A DNA stretch of 64,000 bases from contig JAVHKY010000023.1 in assembly GCA_035079385.1 (NCBI GenBank), positions 10,245,349 through 10,309,348 on the forward strand. The letters run 5' to 3'. The notes below the pieces were generated by a model. The model searched no databases. It was not told where the DNA came from and saw only the letters and a list, made by a program, of their open reading frames with translations. Made by a program: the position numbers and the translations under genes. This DNA comes from Aspidiotus rigidus. Its lineage: Eukaryota; Arthropoda; Insecta; Hemiptera; Diaspididae. This document shows positions 44,025 through 56,024 of the stretch, in pieces (the stretch's first letter is position 1; each line of letters starts with the position of its first letter).

Positions 44025-45576
44025 CTTTATGTCTAAATTTGAGGCCGACCTGTTTTCCTCGGGCCAGGTGTTTTTGAATCACGTTTTCTATTGGCATAGG
44101 TACGTAGATGACATATTGTGTGCGTGGACCGGTCCCGCGGAGCTCCTTAGTGAGTTTCTAGCATATTTAAATAGTTTATATCCGTCCATCAAGTTCACTC
44201 TTGAAGTTGGCGGCTCATCAATAAATTTTTTGGACATAACCATATCCGTCATTGACGGTGTCCATGATTTCGGTATTTACCGGAAAAGTACTTCGACCGA
44301 TATTACTATCCACGGGTCGTCTTTCGTACCTTATGCCCATAAAGTTGCCACATTTAATAGTTTAATACATCGCCTCACTCAGATCCCCTTGAGTGAGGTA
44401 GCGTTTAATAAGGAACTCGTGACGATAAAGCACTTGGCTAGAGTGAATCAGGTGAAAGTAGACATTGACCTCATGGTCCGTAGGAGACTTACAAGAAAAA
44501 GTCTCGACTCAACTACCTCCCTCCCCCGCCAGTTGCATCTTGATAGGCGTAAACGGTGGATTAGGATGCCGTTTTTGGGGAAGTTTTCTTCGGAGGTGAG
44601 CCGTGTCCTCCGTCCCTTTGGTTTCCGACCGGCGTTTTATAGTACCAATACGGTGAAGAGCCTCTTGGTCAAGTTAAAGGATCCGATTCCGATGGCCGAG
44701 AGGGAGGGTGTTTATAAGGTGGCCTGTGGTGATTGCCCGAGTGTGTACATAGGGATGACTAGCCGTCAATTCAAAATTAGAGTTGATGAACATAGAAAAG
44801 CATGGGAAAAAAGAAAAGTAGGGGAGTGGGCGTTTGCTGACAACTTAATCGAATGCGGTCATAGCCTCAAAGAGGGATCCGAAGTTCTCCTCCACAGGGA
44901 AAAATCTTATTTTAGGCGCTTGGCTTTGGAAGAAATTGAAATTCATCGTCACCGAAATATTAAAGACATTACCGTGGTGAACAGGTACGTTCCTGAGGAG
45001 GGATTGATTGAATTAGTCTATGAGAATGATTCACTCTTGCCTGAGGATTCTAACCACCTGCTCTACTATGCAAGGTACGTAGATGACGTCATTGGTATAT
45101 GGAGTGGATCTGACGTGGATCTTCAAAACTTCCTTTCCCGAATGAAAAGGTTTCACACCTCGATGGATTTCACTCTGGAGATCGGAGGTGATTCATTGTG
45201 TTACCTGGATCTCTCGCTTCACTTGATTCCAAGCCCTACAGGTTTGATTATAGATTTCAATATTCACCGGAAGTCAACCTACACAGGCGTCTCAATTCGC
45301 GGTCACTCTCTACACCCAAGGAACCATAAAGTCGCCATCATAAATCACGCCATCCATCGCCTCCTCCATCTTCCTCTCTCTGACGCAGCCAAAGGTAACG
45401 AAATACACCTCATCGAGCAGATTGCTCGACAAAATAATGGTTTAAATCTCGACGTCCCTTCCATGATCAGACGCAAAAGCCTACGCCTCCTCTTGGCATC
45501 GTCGTCTCAGAGCACCGAGGATGGTCCTCCCGAGGCTTCCAGTAGAACTCGGTGGATCCGACTACCATTCTTGTGA
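44025..45576 (+). pseudogene. In-frame PLE-A / PLE-B chimeric ORF, copy 2
   Basis: 515 codons from ATG at 44029, same architecture and same premature TGA as copy 1. It differs in keeping the PLE-A GIY tyrosine (GVYK, with Lys for Arg) and in ILE/LEU at one site (RRRLTRKS here, RRRITRKS in copy 1). The shared stop shows that the nonsense change arose before this unit was duplicated, or was spread by conversion. Confidence 0.85.
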
Positions 45577-46565
45577 AACCATTCCTATAAACTTGAGAGG
45601 ATACTGAAAAATTATAATTATAAAGTAGGGTTCTATCCTCTCCTCACTCTCAATAGACTAACTAATCTTAAAGATACCATACCTTCCGATAGGAATTCTG
45701 GTATTTATCGTCTGACGTGTAGTACTTGTGATTCTCAATATATAGGGCAAACCGGCCGTTCCTTGTCTACCAGGATCTCTGACCACCGCACTGCATTCAA
45801 CAAGCAGAGGGTTAATGAGTCTGCCATGGCTAAACATTGTTTGAAAGAGAACCATAATTTTAGTAATGTCTCCGCAAAGCTCATTCGATCCTGCCCAAAA
45901 GGAAAGCTTTTAAACCGCTTGGAGGAAGTGGAAACTATTTCAGCTCAAAAATCTATAGGCAGAAAACTTTTAAACGATCTCACCGCCACTTTTGTTTGTC
46001 CCTTTGTTCGTTATATGTATGACTTCACTCCTCCTTCATGACTTCATTGTCTCTCGTTTTGACTCGTATTGTGTGTTGTAATAATTTTTCATGTGTATTT
46101 CGTACTTATCTCGTTTCTTTGTCATTATTTATTATTTGTGTTTGCCCGATGATGAACGTCCAAGCGCGTTCGAAACCGGTCGCTTCCTCACACTACGCGT
46201 CTCAAAGTTCTTTAAAATTTGTATGTACCGTTCTTTTTCCGTCTTGTAAAATTATTTTCGTTATTAATATTATTGTCGTTGTACTTATTCGACTTTTTTC
46301 GACTTTTCTCTTTGTTTTAACTTTTAACTTAGTTTTTATCGTAAAATTTACTTATTTCTGACGGCCTTTTTCTCCAAATTCAGTTTCGACGAGTCTTTTC
46401 TTTCTTTCTTTTTTCTTTTTTTCTTTCTAAAAAATTATTTTCGACCCATCTTTAATATATTATTTATTATTAAATTCTGTGCGTTCCTCTCTTCCTAATA
46501 AACGGTAGTTCGAACTTTGTTTCGGGTGTGTTTTCCGTTACGTGTCTTCGTATCCTTCGTTCTCT
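45033..46565. repeat. Partial tandem unit 3, ends in the PLE-B 3' region
   Basis: Follows units 1 and 2 up to ttctctc at 46566, then diverges into new sequence, so it lacks the AATAAA/A-run end. The stretch 46440-46465 (atctttaatatatt) matches the left arm and not units 1-2. The hammerhead-like motif is at 46144-46183. This unit therefore carries an older or separate PLE-B 3' end. Confidence 0.85.
45577..46040 (+). pseudogene. PLE-B GIY-YIG remainder, unit 3
   Basis: As 37157-37620, ending at the stop at 46039-46041. GIY tyrosine kept. Confidence 0.8.
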
Positions 46566-47892
46566 CCTCAAAAGATGGCTCGTACCTTCGAGGATACCGT
46601 CACCTTAATTAGGCGAGTGTGAAGCTCGAGCACGGGTACCCTAAGTTGTACTCCTTATTCAATCAACAACATTTCGTGAGTGTTTTGAGAAGTCGCTCAG
46701 CGATTTTTGAAATACGAGCCCGTCTTAGCGCTTCAGCGACCAGTCTAATACTTATGATAGATGAAGCGTCCGTGGAAGTGCACGCAGTGTCGATCACGAA
46801 GCGCGTTGTCAACATAGCTATGATGAGTGCAACCTTCCTTCAAATTGGCGAAATCGCGGTCGAACTGTTGGGTGCTTCTGCATAGCTTACCATAGAAATT
46901 AATGTCCTCTTGATGTACATAGCTCGAAGACTAAGTTTTTTCCCAAGTCTCCATATTAGTGGAGGATCGTGAAACAACGAAAAGCGATGGAAATTTTAGA
47001 TATTTATTGACCTCCCCCCCTCCCCCCTGATGAATATCACTGTGACATGACGACCAATTCTACAAACTAGATGGTACTTCTCGTCCCCTCAGAACCACGA
47101 TAAATAAAAAAAACTGCTGATGCTCAATTTTCCTCAAATAAACTCCCACCTTCCCATGAAAAATGTATTCTATTCAAGAAATAGTCTAGTTCTTATCAGA
47201 CCATTAACACGTACATTGAGTCCACACTTAAAATATTCTTCTTGACCAGTATTATAAAATACTTTAAGGAGGAATGAAAATAAATGGCGAGTACCAAACA
47301 GAATTGGACGGCGAAAATTTGCAACCTAGAAAAAGTTGGCGCTATACTTCGTTTTGGTACTTTCTAATGAATCACGCCAACCGTGCACCGGTCTAGTACA
47401 GATGGGAATGTGAAACACAATTACGCAGTAAAGGTACAGAGTGAATACGTGATGCGAAGAACGAAATTACTTCCCCGGCAACAATGCTGGTACGCGAATA
47501 CTTGAAAGTATTCACAATTCTTTAAATCACAGTACGTTAAAGTACGTACAAAATGAATTTATTTGTCTTGAATCGAAATAAAAGAAGGAAATTACGAAAA
47601 AATATAGTGGAAATAAAAAAATTTTAATTATTAATACAATAAGGTATTGTACAGTACACTATATATTCGTATTTTCTTTTTACAAGAAAAATTGTCAGGA
47701 AACGAGTATAAAAATAATCACAGACAAACTTTCGCCCGGCGTAGAACTAAATAATTATACAGTCGAAAAGCTGAAATGCACAAAAGGTTACACTCGTGTT
47801 TCTAATCGAGTTCGATAGTAAAACTATCGCATATAACTTTGGTATAAAGTGTCGAACGAATATTAAAATCGCGGACACGAATTCGAGTTCGA
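46566..47892. other. No recognised gene
   Basis: An 88-codon open frame at 46619-46885 (+) has a coding-like appearance but no ATG support or domain. At 46612-46623 the word ggcgagtgtgaa is the reverse complement of PLE-B 3' sequence at 29719-29730. A minisatellite-like phrase lies at 46918-46955. The rest is AT-rich. Confidence 0.4.
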
Positions 47893-48678
47893 TCAGCATT
47901 GTACTTTATTCTGTCCCTGTTGTCCTAATTTATCGCAAAATTTCTGAGGAGATTGTGACGAACCTTTATTGCCTCCAGCTGCGAATAATGAGCTAGCCCC
48001 AATTTTATTGCCTAAATCAAAACATCCCAACGGTTCCGCGTCCTTAACTCGATTACATAAAGCGCATTCCGGATTTCGGTAATGTTTAATTTTGTTGTAC
48101 ATGATAGTCGTGGCCGACTGTTCGCATAATTGGACTAACGTTCTATTGGAAAAATCTGAGCACTCTCCAATGGCAGGGTAACAGTATCTCAAGGCGAACT
48201 TGAAAGCTTCTCCCGGATCTCGTTTGTAGGCGCATTTAAAATTCTCTCCGTTATACGTGCTGACGAATATTTTTTTCTTCGGATCGTACTTGGCGTATTT
48301 TATCGCCTCTTTCGCGTTGGTCTCGGGAGAGGATTGGGTAGCGACGCTTTTCTTACGCAGTTGATGAATACGTTTCTTACGATTCGAGCTGGGAAATATG
48401 ACTATACTGCTCGTCGACGAACTGAATTCTGGGAGTGTCGCGGACTGCTCCACCGGTCCCAGAGAATCACATTTCAACTCAACCTGCCACTTACTGAATG
48501 AGTCAATACCATTACACAAGGCGCAATACGAATTCGCGAAAGTGATCCTATATTTCGTGCTTGTAACTGGAGTCATGAGACTGAGGTCGTTGTTAGCAGA
48601 CTCGTATTCGTAATACCCGCATCGGCTTTTAATCGAATCGATGAGATAGTTTTGCGGACAGCTAGCCACCATGTAGAC
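47893..48678 (-). CDS. Cysteine-rich exon, paralogue 1 (possible receptor ectodomain)
   Basis: Begins at 48678 after a good acceptor (tctgttcacag) with codons V-Y-M, so ATG at 48672 is probably internal and the exon is phase 0. About 261 codons to TGA at 47893. Conserved blocks shared with 60930-60307: CPQNYLIDSIKSRCG, TPVTS, RITFANSYCALCNG, YDPKKKIFVSTYNG, YCYPAIGECS and YRNPECALCNR. The cysteine spacing suggests a secreted or extracellular domain. It resembles, from memory, N-terminal regions of some arthropod secretin/adhesion-type receptors, but that is weak. A Gly-rich tail (AAGGNKGSSQ) follows and may be read-through beyond a lost donor. Upstream exons with a signal peptide are not seen. 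Confidence 0.6.
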   Translation of the reverse strand, partial: VYMVASCPQNYLIDSIKSRCGYYEYESANNDLSLMTPVTSTKYRITFANSYCALCNGIDSFSKWQVELKCDSLGPVEQSATLPEFSSSTSSIVIFPSSNRKKRIHQLRKKSVATQSSPETNAKEAIKYAKYDPKKKIFVSTYNGENFKCAYKRDPGEAFKFALRYCYPAIGECSDFSNRTLVQLCEQSATTIMYNKIKHYRNPECALCNRVKDAEPLGCFDLGNKIGASSLFAAGGNKGSSQSPQKFCDKLGQQGQNKVQC

Positions 48679-48935
48679 CTGTGAACAGAAATACGAAAGA
48701 ACTCAGTACAGAATGCACATTTTTGTGTGACAAGAATTGCTGGTAATGAAGCCGTAAATAACTTTTCTGAAAGTGAAAATATCCTGGCACACAGATGAGA
48801 ACTTTGTAGGTGGTCTGAAAGTATGGATTAATAATATTCTAGAGGAGATTATTCGTGGAGAAAGGAATTCATCCGCCACACCGTCTACTGTCTGGCCAGG
48901 CACGCTAGGAGCTTGAAAATTTTCACAGTTCACCT
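48679..48935. other. Intron upstream of paralogue 1
   Basis: Intron-like sequence on the minus strand before the acceptor at 48679-48690. No exon recognised. Confidence 0.4.
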
Positions 48936-49215
48936 CCTATCATATATAGCTCGGTGGTCGGTGTATATAATCTGAAAGATAGCCCCTTCAAGTAACTAGA
49001 TATGTAATACTTCATGTACAAATACACAGACCCTTCAATGAGCCAGATATGCAACAGATCGTCTTTCTAAGGTATTTTAAGTCCCATCCTATCAAATATA
49101 GCTCGGAGGTCGAATCATATATAGCTTGGAGGTCGAAATTTTTTGAAGTCCCCCTCCTATTGTATATAGCTCCAAAGTCTGCTCCTGTGACGTCACAATT
49201 TTATGACGTCATAGA
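48936..49215. repeat. Minisatellite units with two TGACGTCA palindromes
   Basis: Units cctatcatatatagctcg at ~48935-48960, 49083-49170. CREB/ATF-type palindromes at 49188-49195 and 49204-49211 follow directly, as at 21.43 kb. A phrase ccataaaacaggctcactgcc (49251 on) recalls the composite module. Confidence 0.6.
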
Positions 49216-52200
49216 TCTGGTACGTCTACATTTTTCAGATTCCACGTACTCCATAAAACAGGCTCACTGCCACCCCTGTCATAACTGATGAGTTTTTGTG
49301 CGCCGGGTACAATTTTTCAGAGTTCCTTAATCAGGTGAAGGTCATTGATTACATCATTGTACGTAACAAAATCATGAACAGAATCCAAACTAGTTCAGTG
49401 TATAAGAATATTTTTGAAAGATATTAAAAGTATGTATTACGTAAGAAAATAATTTTCTACTTAGAAGATCAGACCGACCGCGCCCAAAGTGATTACTTTA
49501 TCAGGTATAGATCACTTGGAGCTTCATATTATAATAAATTTTAATGATTATTGTAACAATGATTATGATATTTTTTCATAATAAACTTCATAAATTCTTT
49601 TATTTAAAAACTCAATCATTTTTCTTATTGATAATATTAATCCAAATTGTAAGAATTATTTTTACTATCCCACTTATGAAAATGAATTATTCATGGGTGA
49701 TAGAAAAAAATACTTTTTTCTTTATATTATTTATTACGTGAAATGATGAACACAAAAAAACAAAACCGAAACAAAGAATAAAACATATAAAAAAATAGGG
49801 TGGAAAAAAATATATAAATGTAAAAAATACAAAAAAAAATAATAATAACAATAATAATCCAAAAGAAAATAAAAATATAACGGCGAAAACATTAATACTC
49901 CAACATACCAATCCGTTGTGAGGACTGGAGTCAAATTTGAATTCATGCAATAAGGGAATATGATTTAAACGCTCTTTGAAGTTTATAAAGAGTAAAATAA
50001 AAAATTAAGGCTGCATTTTATAGAAATGATCATTTTAATATTATATCATTGAAAATTGAATATAAAAAAATTTTTAACTTTCATTAAAATATCATTCAAC
50101 TAATATTTAAAAATGAAATTTTTCTAGTACCAACTTTATGATTGGTTTTGATTTTTAAAACTTTTATTAGTTAGATATAAATTTTAATTCAAAACCAAAT
50201 TTCAAAAAAATATATTAAAATATATTATAGTATTCACAATAAAGAAATTCACAAATTGAAATTTGATAATTCGAAGTAAGTATTTGATTTTCAATTGTAA
50301 TCAAGTTACAATATTTTTAAATCAAACTATTATTGGTGACCAAGGATGAGAAAAGGGACCTTGGAGGGCAAAAAAAAAAAAAACAGAATTTTCCCTGATT
50401 ACATCACATGAAAGACTGTGAAAAATTATGTACTAAACAATCATATGTGACAAAGTCGGAAAAAACATTTTTCGACTGTAGGTCCCTTATCATGTCAGGG
50501 TCACATATATAAAATAGAAAAATATTTTTCTGCCGACTAAGGTCCTTTTTCTCTTCCTCGGTCACAATTTCGATTTTTTCCCTCAATAAATAATTTTAGT
50601 GTACAAATATGTTAGGGTAACTTAATCATCCTAGTCCTCCACAGGTTCCATCCGGTCGAGGTCTTTGACATACTGCATCTGGAATTTTTTCAAGTTCCTT
50701 ATGTGGTCAAAATCATTGATGACGTCATTGTTGATTGTCACAGTGAAAAAACGGGGATGGTCAGGCAAGTACTTTCACTCCGTATCTCCGTGTTCAATTA
50801 TACTAATAATCATATCAATTACTTGACAGCTACCCTTTCATATGCCTAATGATCCCCTTACTATGTACTCAATTCCCAATTGTTCCAGTTTTTGAAATAG
50901 CTCTTACCCAAAGAACTCAACGTTGTCGAAATGAAATATTTTTCTATCTGTATTTTCAGCCCTCCTAATTCCCGATTGAAATACAAATTACAAAGCTACA
51001 GTCGACTCCTCGTCGACTCGCTAATTTAACCCAACTGAGAATTGACGTCGATCTTAAGTTGATATAGATCCGCTCTATGTCACTGCATGACTGGAAGTTT
51101 ACTCAAAATCTATCGCTACTCATCGTCGATATAGAAATTGAGTCAACTTTCTGAGTCAACTCCCGGTATTATAAATTGATGTCGATCCAAGGACGTCCGT
51201 TGAGGGTCAATTACACGTCACTCATCCGCAGGAGACTTTGAATTGACGTCGAAATTTTCTCGATAGTGGGATTTCAAAGTCGAGGGTGAAGATGAGTCGA
51301 AACTTGGTATTACATTTTAATATTTACTAAAAATCGACATTGACATTGCGCCAATTCGACCAACGCTCAATAGTCCTCATCATCTTTCTTTAAGAGTATT
51401 TCATTTTTCCATTTGTTTCAAATAGTGTCTTTTATGAGTTTCATCAATATTTTTGGTCGAAAAGTCGCTATTGATTCATTTGCAACCGCACCGGTCGTTC
51501 CAGATGTGATCAGTGTTAAGATCGTTATTTCAAAATGTCTGTTCACGACGTCGTGGCGTCATGAAGTCAGTTGAAAAATTGTACGGTGAGTGACATAATT
51601 ATTATGTATTTGGTTCGAGATTTGGAAAAATCCCTTCCCAAGGTATGCGAGTTGTCGAACTTGAAATTTTACTTTTGATGATTTTGAAAGGGGTGGAAAA
51701 TTGTGCCAATGGACCGAAAGTGTATGATGAAGAAGTAAAGATCATGTTTTGGGTTTCTAAAGTTAAGAAGTTTGAACAGATAGCCTCACAACGCAACTAG
51801 CAAAAATACATAACATGTCAAACGAGCTTAGAAAGGGGAGGCGGGGGAACCTTACTTATTTACAGTACCGCAACTTTTTCAGAGCGTATTTGCGTTCCAC
51901 TCGTCATCATCAAATTCGTTCAAAATATTTTCTATGTCTATCTGATTTATCATCGCATTCGTGATAGTCTTCGGCTCTGCGCCTTAGGCCACAATAAACC
52001 CAATCAAATCCTCATTTATTGTGGATAGCTCGCTTCAATTCCTAATCACGAATTGGCTTCCAATAATAAAAATTGGTACAATCACCTGTGATCCCTCTTC
52101 CTTTGATTACTTCTCCCTCCTCTCGATAACCTTCCAAACTCATGTAGATTGCTACTCAGATAACTCGAATTCGAGGGAAAAAAGGAGGGTACAGAGCTCT

Positions 52201-52689
52201 AATTTGAAATCTCGCATCCTTGTGGGAGAAAAGGGATTTTACAGGCAATAAAGCTGGGTTGTTAGTCTTTTTCCGAAGCAGAGACACATCAAATTCGATG
52301 GGCACTCGCGTTACGAAAACGACATACCTGCCTTTTCGGCTCCATGTTTCACACTTTCATTTCAGTCCGAAATATTTCGGGAATCGAGAAGCCTAGAGGG
52401 GATCCTGTAAGAATGCCAACGGTATTTATTATAAAATTCAAGTGACCAATAAACATTGAAAAGCTCGAAAAACTGAATGATTCCGTCATGGAAAAATTCG
52501 TATACCACAAGCAATTCATACATGGTAGGGGAATGCATTTAATTTTGTTTCCTCTAACACCGGAATTGACCCTTTCGGGTATAACTTCAGTGAACATGGA
52601 AGGGGAATGAGCTTAAGAATGAGTGTCGTAGGACAAGAGAGCAAAACCCGGAGAAGGGATACCTGGAGGACAATAGAAACGAGAAGATC
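49216..52689. other. No recognisable gene; low-complexity AT-rich DNA
   Basis: 49540-50340 is strongly A/T biased with homopolymer-rich stretches that create false hydrophobic frames on the minus strand (49687-49950). A single TGACGTCA lies at 50720-50727. 51000-51350 is rich in gtcgac/gtcgat words, probably a decayed repeat. No domain recognised. Confidence 0.5.
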
Positions 52690-53045
52690 AAGATCTGGTA
52701 TCTACATAGGTGTGACTGGCCGTCGAGAAAAGGTGCTTGGCAACCTTTTTAAGGGCTAATTTACTTTTGCGGACTACCTTATTTTGTTGAGACACGCCCC
52801 TGTGCAAGACTCTCGTCCGTCATAGGGAATACTCGTCAATCTCGTGATTGGTTCATAATATTTTGTCTATCATCCCCTACTTAAATTTCTTTTTTATTTA
52901 TCGACATTATTTTCGTTCTGTCGTTTCTATTCACTTCAATCTATTCCGTTTTGGCTCTGACGATGGTTATTCAAGTGCAAATAAGATAAATCAGATAGTT
53001 TTATTGACTTCGTGTTTGCGGTTTTGTAATTTTAAATTCAACTTA
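52690..53045 (+). pseudogene. Relic of a Penelope-like GIY-YIG domain
   Basis: A badly decayed coding trace: ggtatctacataggtgtgac gives GIYIGVTGR-like residues (52697 on), then FADYLI in the place of FADHLI (52768 on), and HREYS near 52820, matching the order in PLE-A and PLE-C. Stops and indels lie between. Downstream, ctgacgatgg (about 52957) matches the start of a hammerhead-type core but no GAAA part remains. An older PLE family, separate from A, B and C. Confidence 0.55.
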
Positions 53046-54757
53046 TTTTAGGAGTGTTTTTGATGAATACTTTCAACCGTAATTTGTAACTTTAAATTCA
53101 AACAAACTTTTTTTTCCCGTTTTCGTTTTGGTTTGCAGTTTATTTACGATGTAAATTTTCAAGTAAGCAGTACAGAGATAATTTTGAGATCAACGATTTT
53201 CAGGAATAATAGGTCTATTTTTTCCTCATGAAGCGTATCATACAATTTTCAGGTTCTACAACTTCAGTCGTTTTTTTTTTTTTTTTTCTTACTGTACGTT
53301 CCCTTCATTATTCAATTCCTTCTTTTTTCATTCCATAAACACGAGTCTTTCACGCTTGAATGTTCACCTTTCAGGTGTGGCTCCTATGTCTTCAATTTTA
53401 TTGCAATTTTACTGTTATACCTACGGAAATTGCAGGAGTTCTCTCGCTGTAGATAAACTTGAATATTCTTTATAACGATGACGTTGAGGAAAAATGAAGA
53501 AAATTAGTATTTCGTAATAGGTAGTTTTATGTAACTGAGCAAAATTTTGCAAGCGTTTTCCCGCGAATAAATCATGTCAATAGTACATCTTAATATTTAA
53601 CCTTCGATTCACGATATGAACACACATTGTTTATACCTATAGTTAATTGATGTTTCCCAGACGAAATAAGTCCACTCATCTTTCAATTAAGGAAGTTTTC
53701 AGAAACTATATGAAATAAAATTTCTAAGGTCAAAAAATTGTGTACCTTGTGTACAAATAATACCATCTCGGTTGTACGTCATTGACGACACGGAGACGGG
53801 AGTCGCTAATTTATATTTAAACATTACGTAGATGGAAAAAACTAGTTCCGAGTATAAACACGAGTAATTTTATCCAATTAATTGACTATCAAACGTATTT
53901 CGTTCTCGTTAAATTATCTAATTTGTAGGTGAAATGACGGATATAAAATTTTCATAAAGACCTATGACATGAAATTTTCTTGAAAATTGTGAAGAAAATT
54001 CGATTTCAATCGCTTCTCTACGATCCCGAGATAATTAATGCGATAAATTTTAGTATGCGGTGAGAGTAAAAAATAAACTCGTTCTAGTCGGAAGAATTTT
54101 AGATATCTTTCGTATCTCCTTCTATAATGATCATTAAAGAATCGATAACTGTTCCAAACTTTTAAAAGTACTTTTCTTTCGGAAAACCTCTTCAGAGTCC
54201 AGTCTTGCACCGATAATTTTTCATAGAACACTCTGCTATAGCTTTATCGACAGTCCTTCTACCCTTTAACTATACTAATATACGTCCACATAGTTTCATC
54301 ATCAAAAATAGATATCCCGTTTGCATTCTTTCACAACTCTCTCTTCAGATTGCATGATGGTAATCGTTTAACGAAGATTTTTCCAAGTCCTTTTTCAGAG
54401 CTATTTTAATTATTTCTAACAATGCCACGTCATTTTCCAAAATCTTATTCATTTCCTCCGGCAAGAAATATGTGTCACTTTCAAGGACATTATCGTGTAG
54501 CGTTTCATATGCTTGCTTCTTTTCGGAGGCTAACGAGCTGACTAGTATTTCTTGGTCTGGATCCCTAACCTAATGCTCACCCGACCCCCCCCCCCTTAGT
54601 CGAGAAGAGCCTCCGATTTTACCGCGCATTGCCCCACTCAGAAATATCAATTTTTAGGGTTGTTCCACCCCTTAGAAAAATACGATCTTCTCTTCACAGA
54701 AACACGTTGGTTAACGTGGTTTACGTTCATTTTCGTGTTACGGCACTTTAATACTTA
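53046..54757. other. No recognisable gene
   Basis: AT-rich with a T-run at ~53273-53287. A minus-strand 89-codon frame (53962-54231) is not recognised. Nothing else supported. Confidence 0.45.
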
Positions 54758-54872
54758 CTGAATAATTTTTGAAAAAAATTTTTCCAAAAATATTAGTTAA
54801 TAAAATAATAAATTTAGTTTTATTATTTTATTAACCAATATTTTTGGGAAAATTTTTTCAAAAATTATTCAG
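54758..54872. repeat. Near-perfect palindromic snap-back, arms ~54 bp
   Basis: The sequence from ctgaataatttttgaa (54758) to ttcaaaaattattcag (ending 54872) folds on itself with few mismatches around a 6-nt centre (tttagt). It is A/T-rich. Possibly a MITE or fold-back element. Confidence 0.75.
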
Positions 54873-55738
54873 CAAAATCTTCTCTTTCTGAGTAGATACG
54901 GATGTGGTACATCACTTATATTTTTTAAACATTTCACCTCTGTAAGGACGCGAGAACGAACGTTAAGATGTACGTAAAAAATTGTTTTCACAAAAAATAC
55001 CGATTAAGAAATCTTGAAAAAATTACTACAATTTGCACGTTGAAAATACCTGACCATATCGGTAAAGTGCTTGAAAATCGGATAAAAATTGCCTAAGATA
55101 TGAATTTTGTAAGAATAAATACATTTTTTGCCATATGTCGTGATATTATGAGGCTAATAACCTGAAACTTGGCGAAAAATTCTTTTTCACATTGAAAATC
55201 ATTCTCCCAATGCTACATATGAAATTTGGCTCCGGGGCCAATTAACCCCCAAACCCAGCTATACCCTTTTCGGTCGATTTTTGGTCGATGTTGTTCATCG
55301 AGTAAGTAGGCCTTAGAGTACGCTTCAGCCCAATTTATAATACTCTTCAAACAGTGGACTCTGAATTAGACTAAGCTAGGTGGCTGACTTTAAATATCCC
55401 AAAGCCTGTGGCCACGCTTATCCGATAATGTCTTCCTACATCTCCTTCCTACTTGGTTTTTTTCTGGAGTTCCTCCATTAGCATCGCGGTCACGATGTTT
55501 CATAGATGAAGCCATGTTTCGAAGCGGGGAGGGCGGAGACTGGCTTAGTCGACAAAATAGAGCTGAGATCACACGCCTAGTATATAGGCCTAGTACTAAA
55601 AAACGGGTACAAGTTTTCGTGCCGGTGTTTTATGACGGTTTTTCCAAGAGTAGTCCCAATAATGTAATAAACATACATAAGATACTAAAATTTCAACCAT
55701 CAAGCTGTATAGGAATGGGAAACTTGAAAAAATTGCTT
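54873..55738. other. No recognisable gene
   Basis: Short overlapping frames on both strands (55390-55572 minus; 55514-55798 plus) without known domains. Confidence 0.4.
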
Positions 55739-55850
55739 AAATTACCGAATAAGGGCCAGTGTTGCATTACAACGTTACTCACCCCAACACATACTTAAGG
55801 GAGAAGCCCACTCCCCCTGCCTAATCTTACTGGCCCTTATTCGGTAATTT
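55739..55850. mobile_element. 112-bp MITE with 22-bp perfect TIRs
   Basis: Arms 55739-55760 and 55829-55850 are exact reverse complements (outer part aaattaccgaataagggcc). The internal 68 bp is non-coding. The flanking duplication could not be defined. Its superfamily is unknown. Confidence 0.75.
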
Positions 55851-56024
55851 TACCGATTTCTTTGAGTTCTTGGACGTTAATTTTTAATTGACATTAATCT
55901 AATACCAGAAGTCGACTCAATTCAGACGTTTTTTAGCGGGGAACTCGCTATCTTTTTTGTTGAAGGGGTATTCACAGAAATAAACACGCGTGCAAGCGCA
56001 TTTAAATTGTGACATCATTATTTT

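Larger units (their letters stand above)
36613..45032. repeat. Tandem unit 2 (8.42 kb)
   Basis: Direct repeat of unit 1. Content mapping: PLE-B 3' region 37622-38205 (hammerhead-like motif 37724-37763), 150-codon frame 39307-39759 (+), cysteine-rich exon copy 39959-40084 (-), TGACGTCA cluster 40674-40718, hammerhead-like motif 41353-41398 (-), zinc-finger exons 41685-43451 (-), gypsy 5' end 43525-43945 and PLE-A fragment 43946-45032. Differences from unit 1 are sparse. Confidence 0.92.

Noticed and set aside
49687..49950. Hydrophobic minus-strand frames resembling membrane segments
   Set aside because: Generated by A/T homopolymers (Phe, Leu, Ile, Tyr codons); two overlapping frames look equally hydrophobic.
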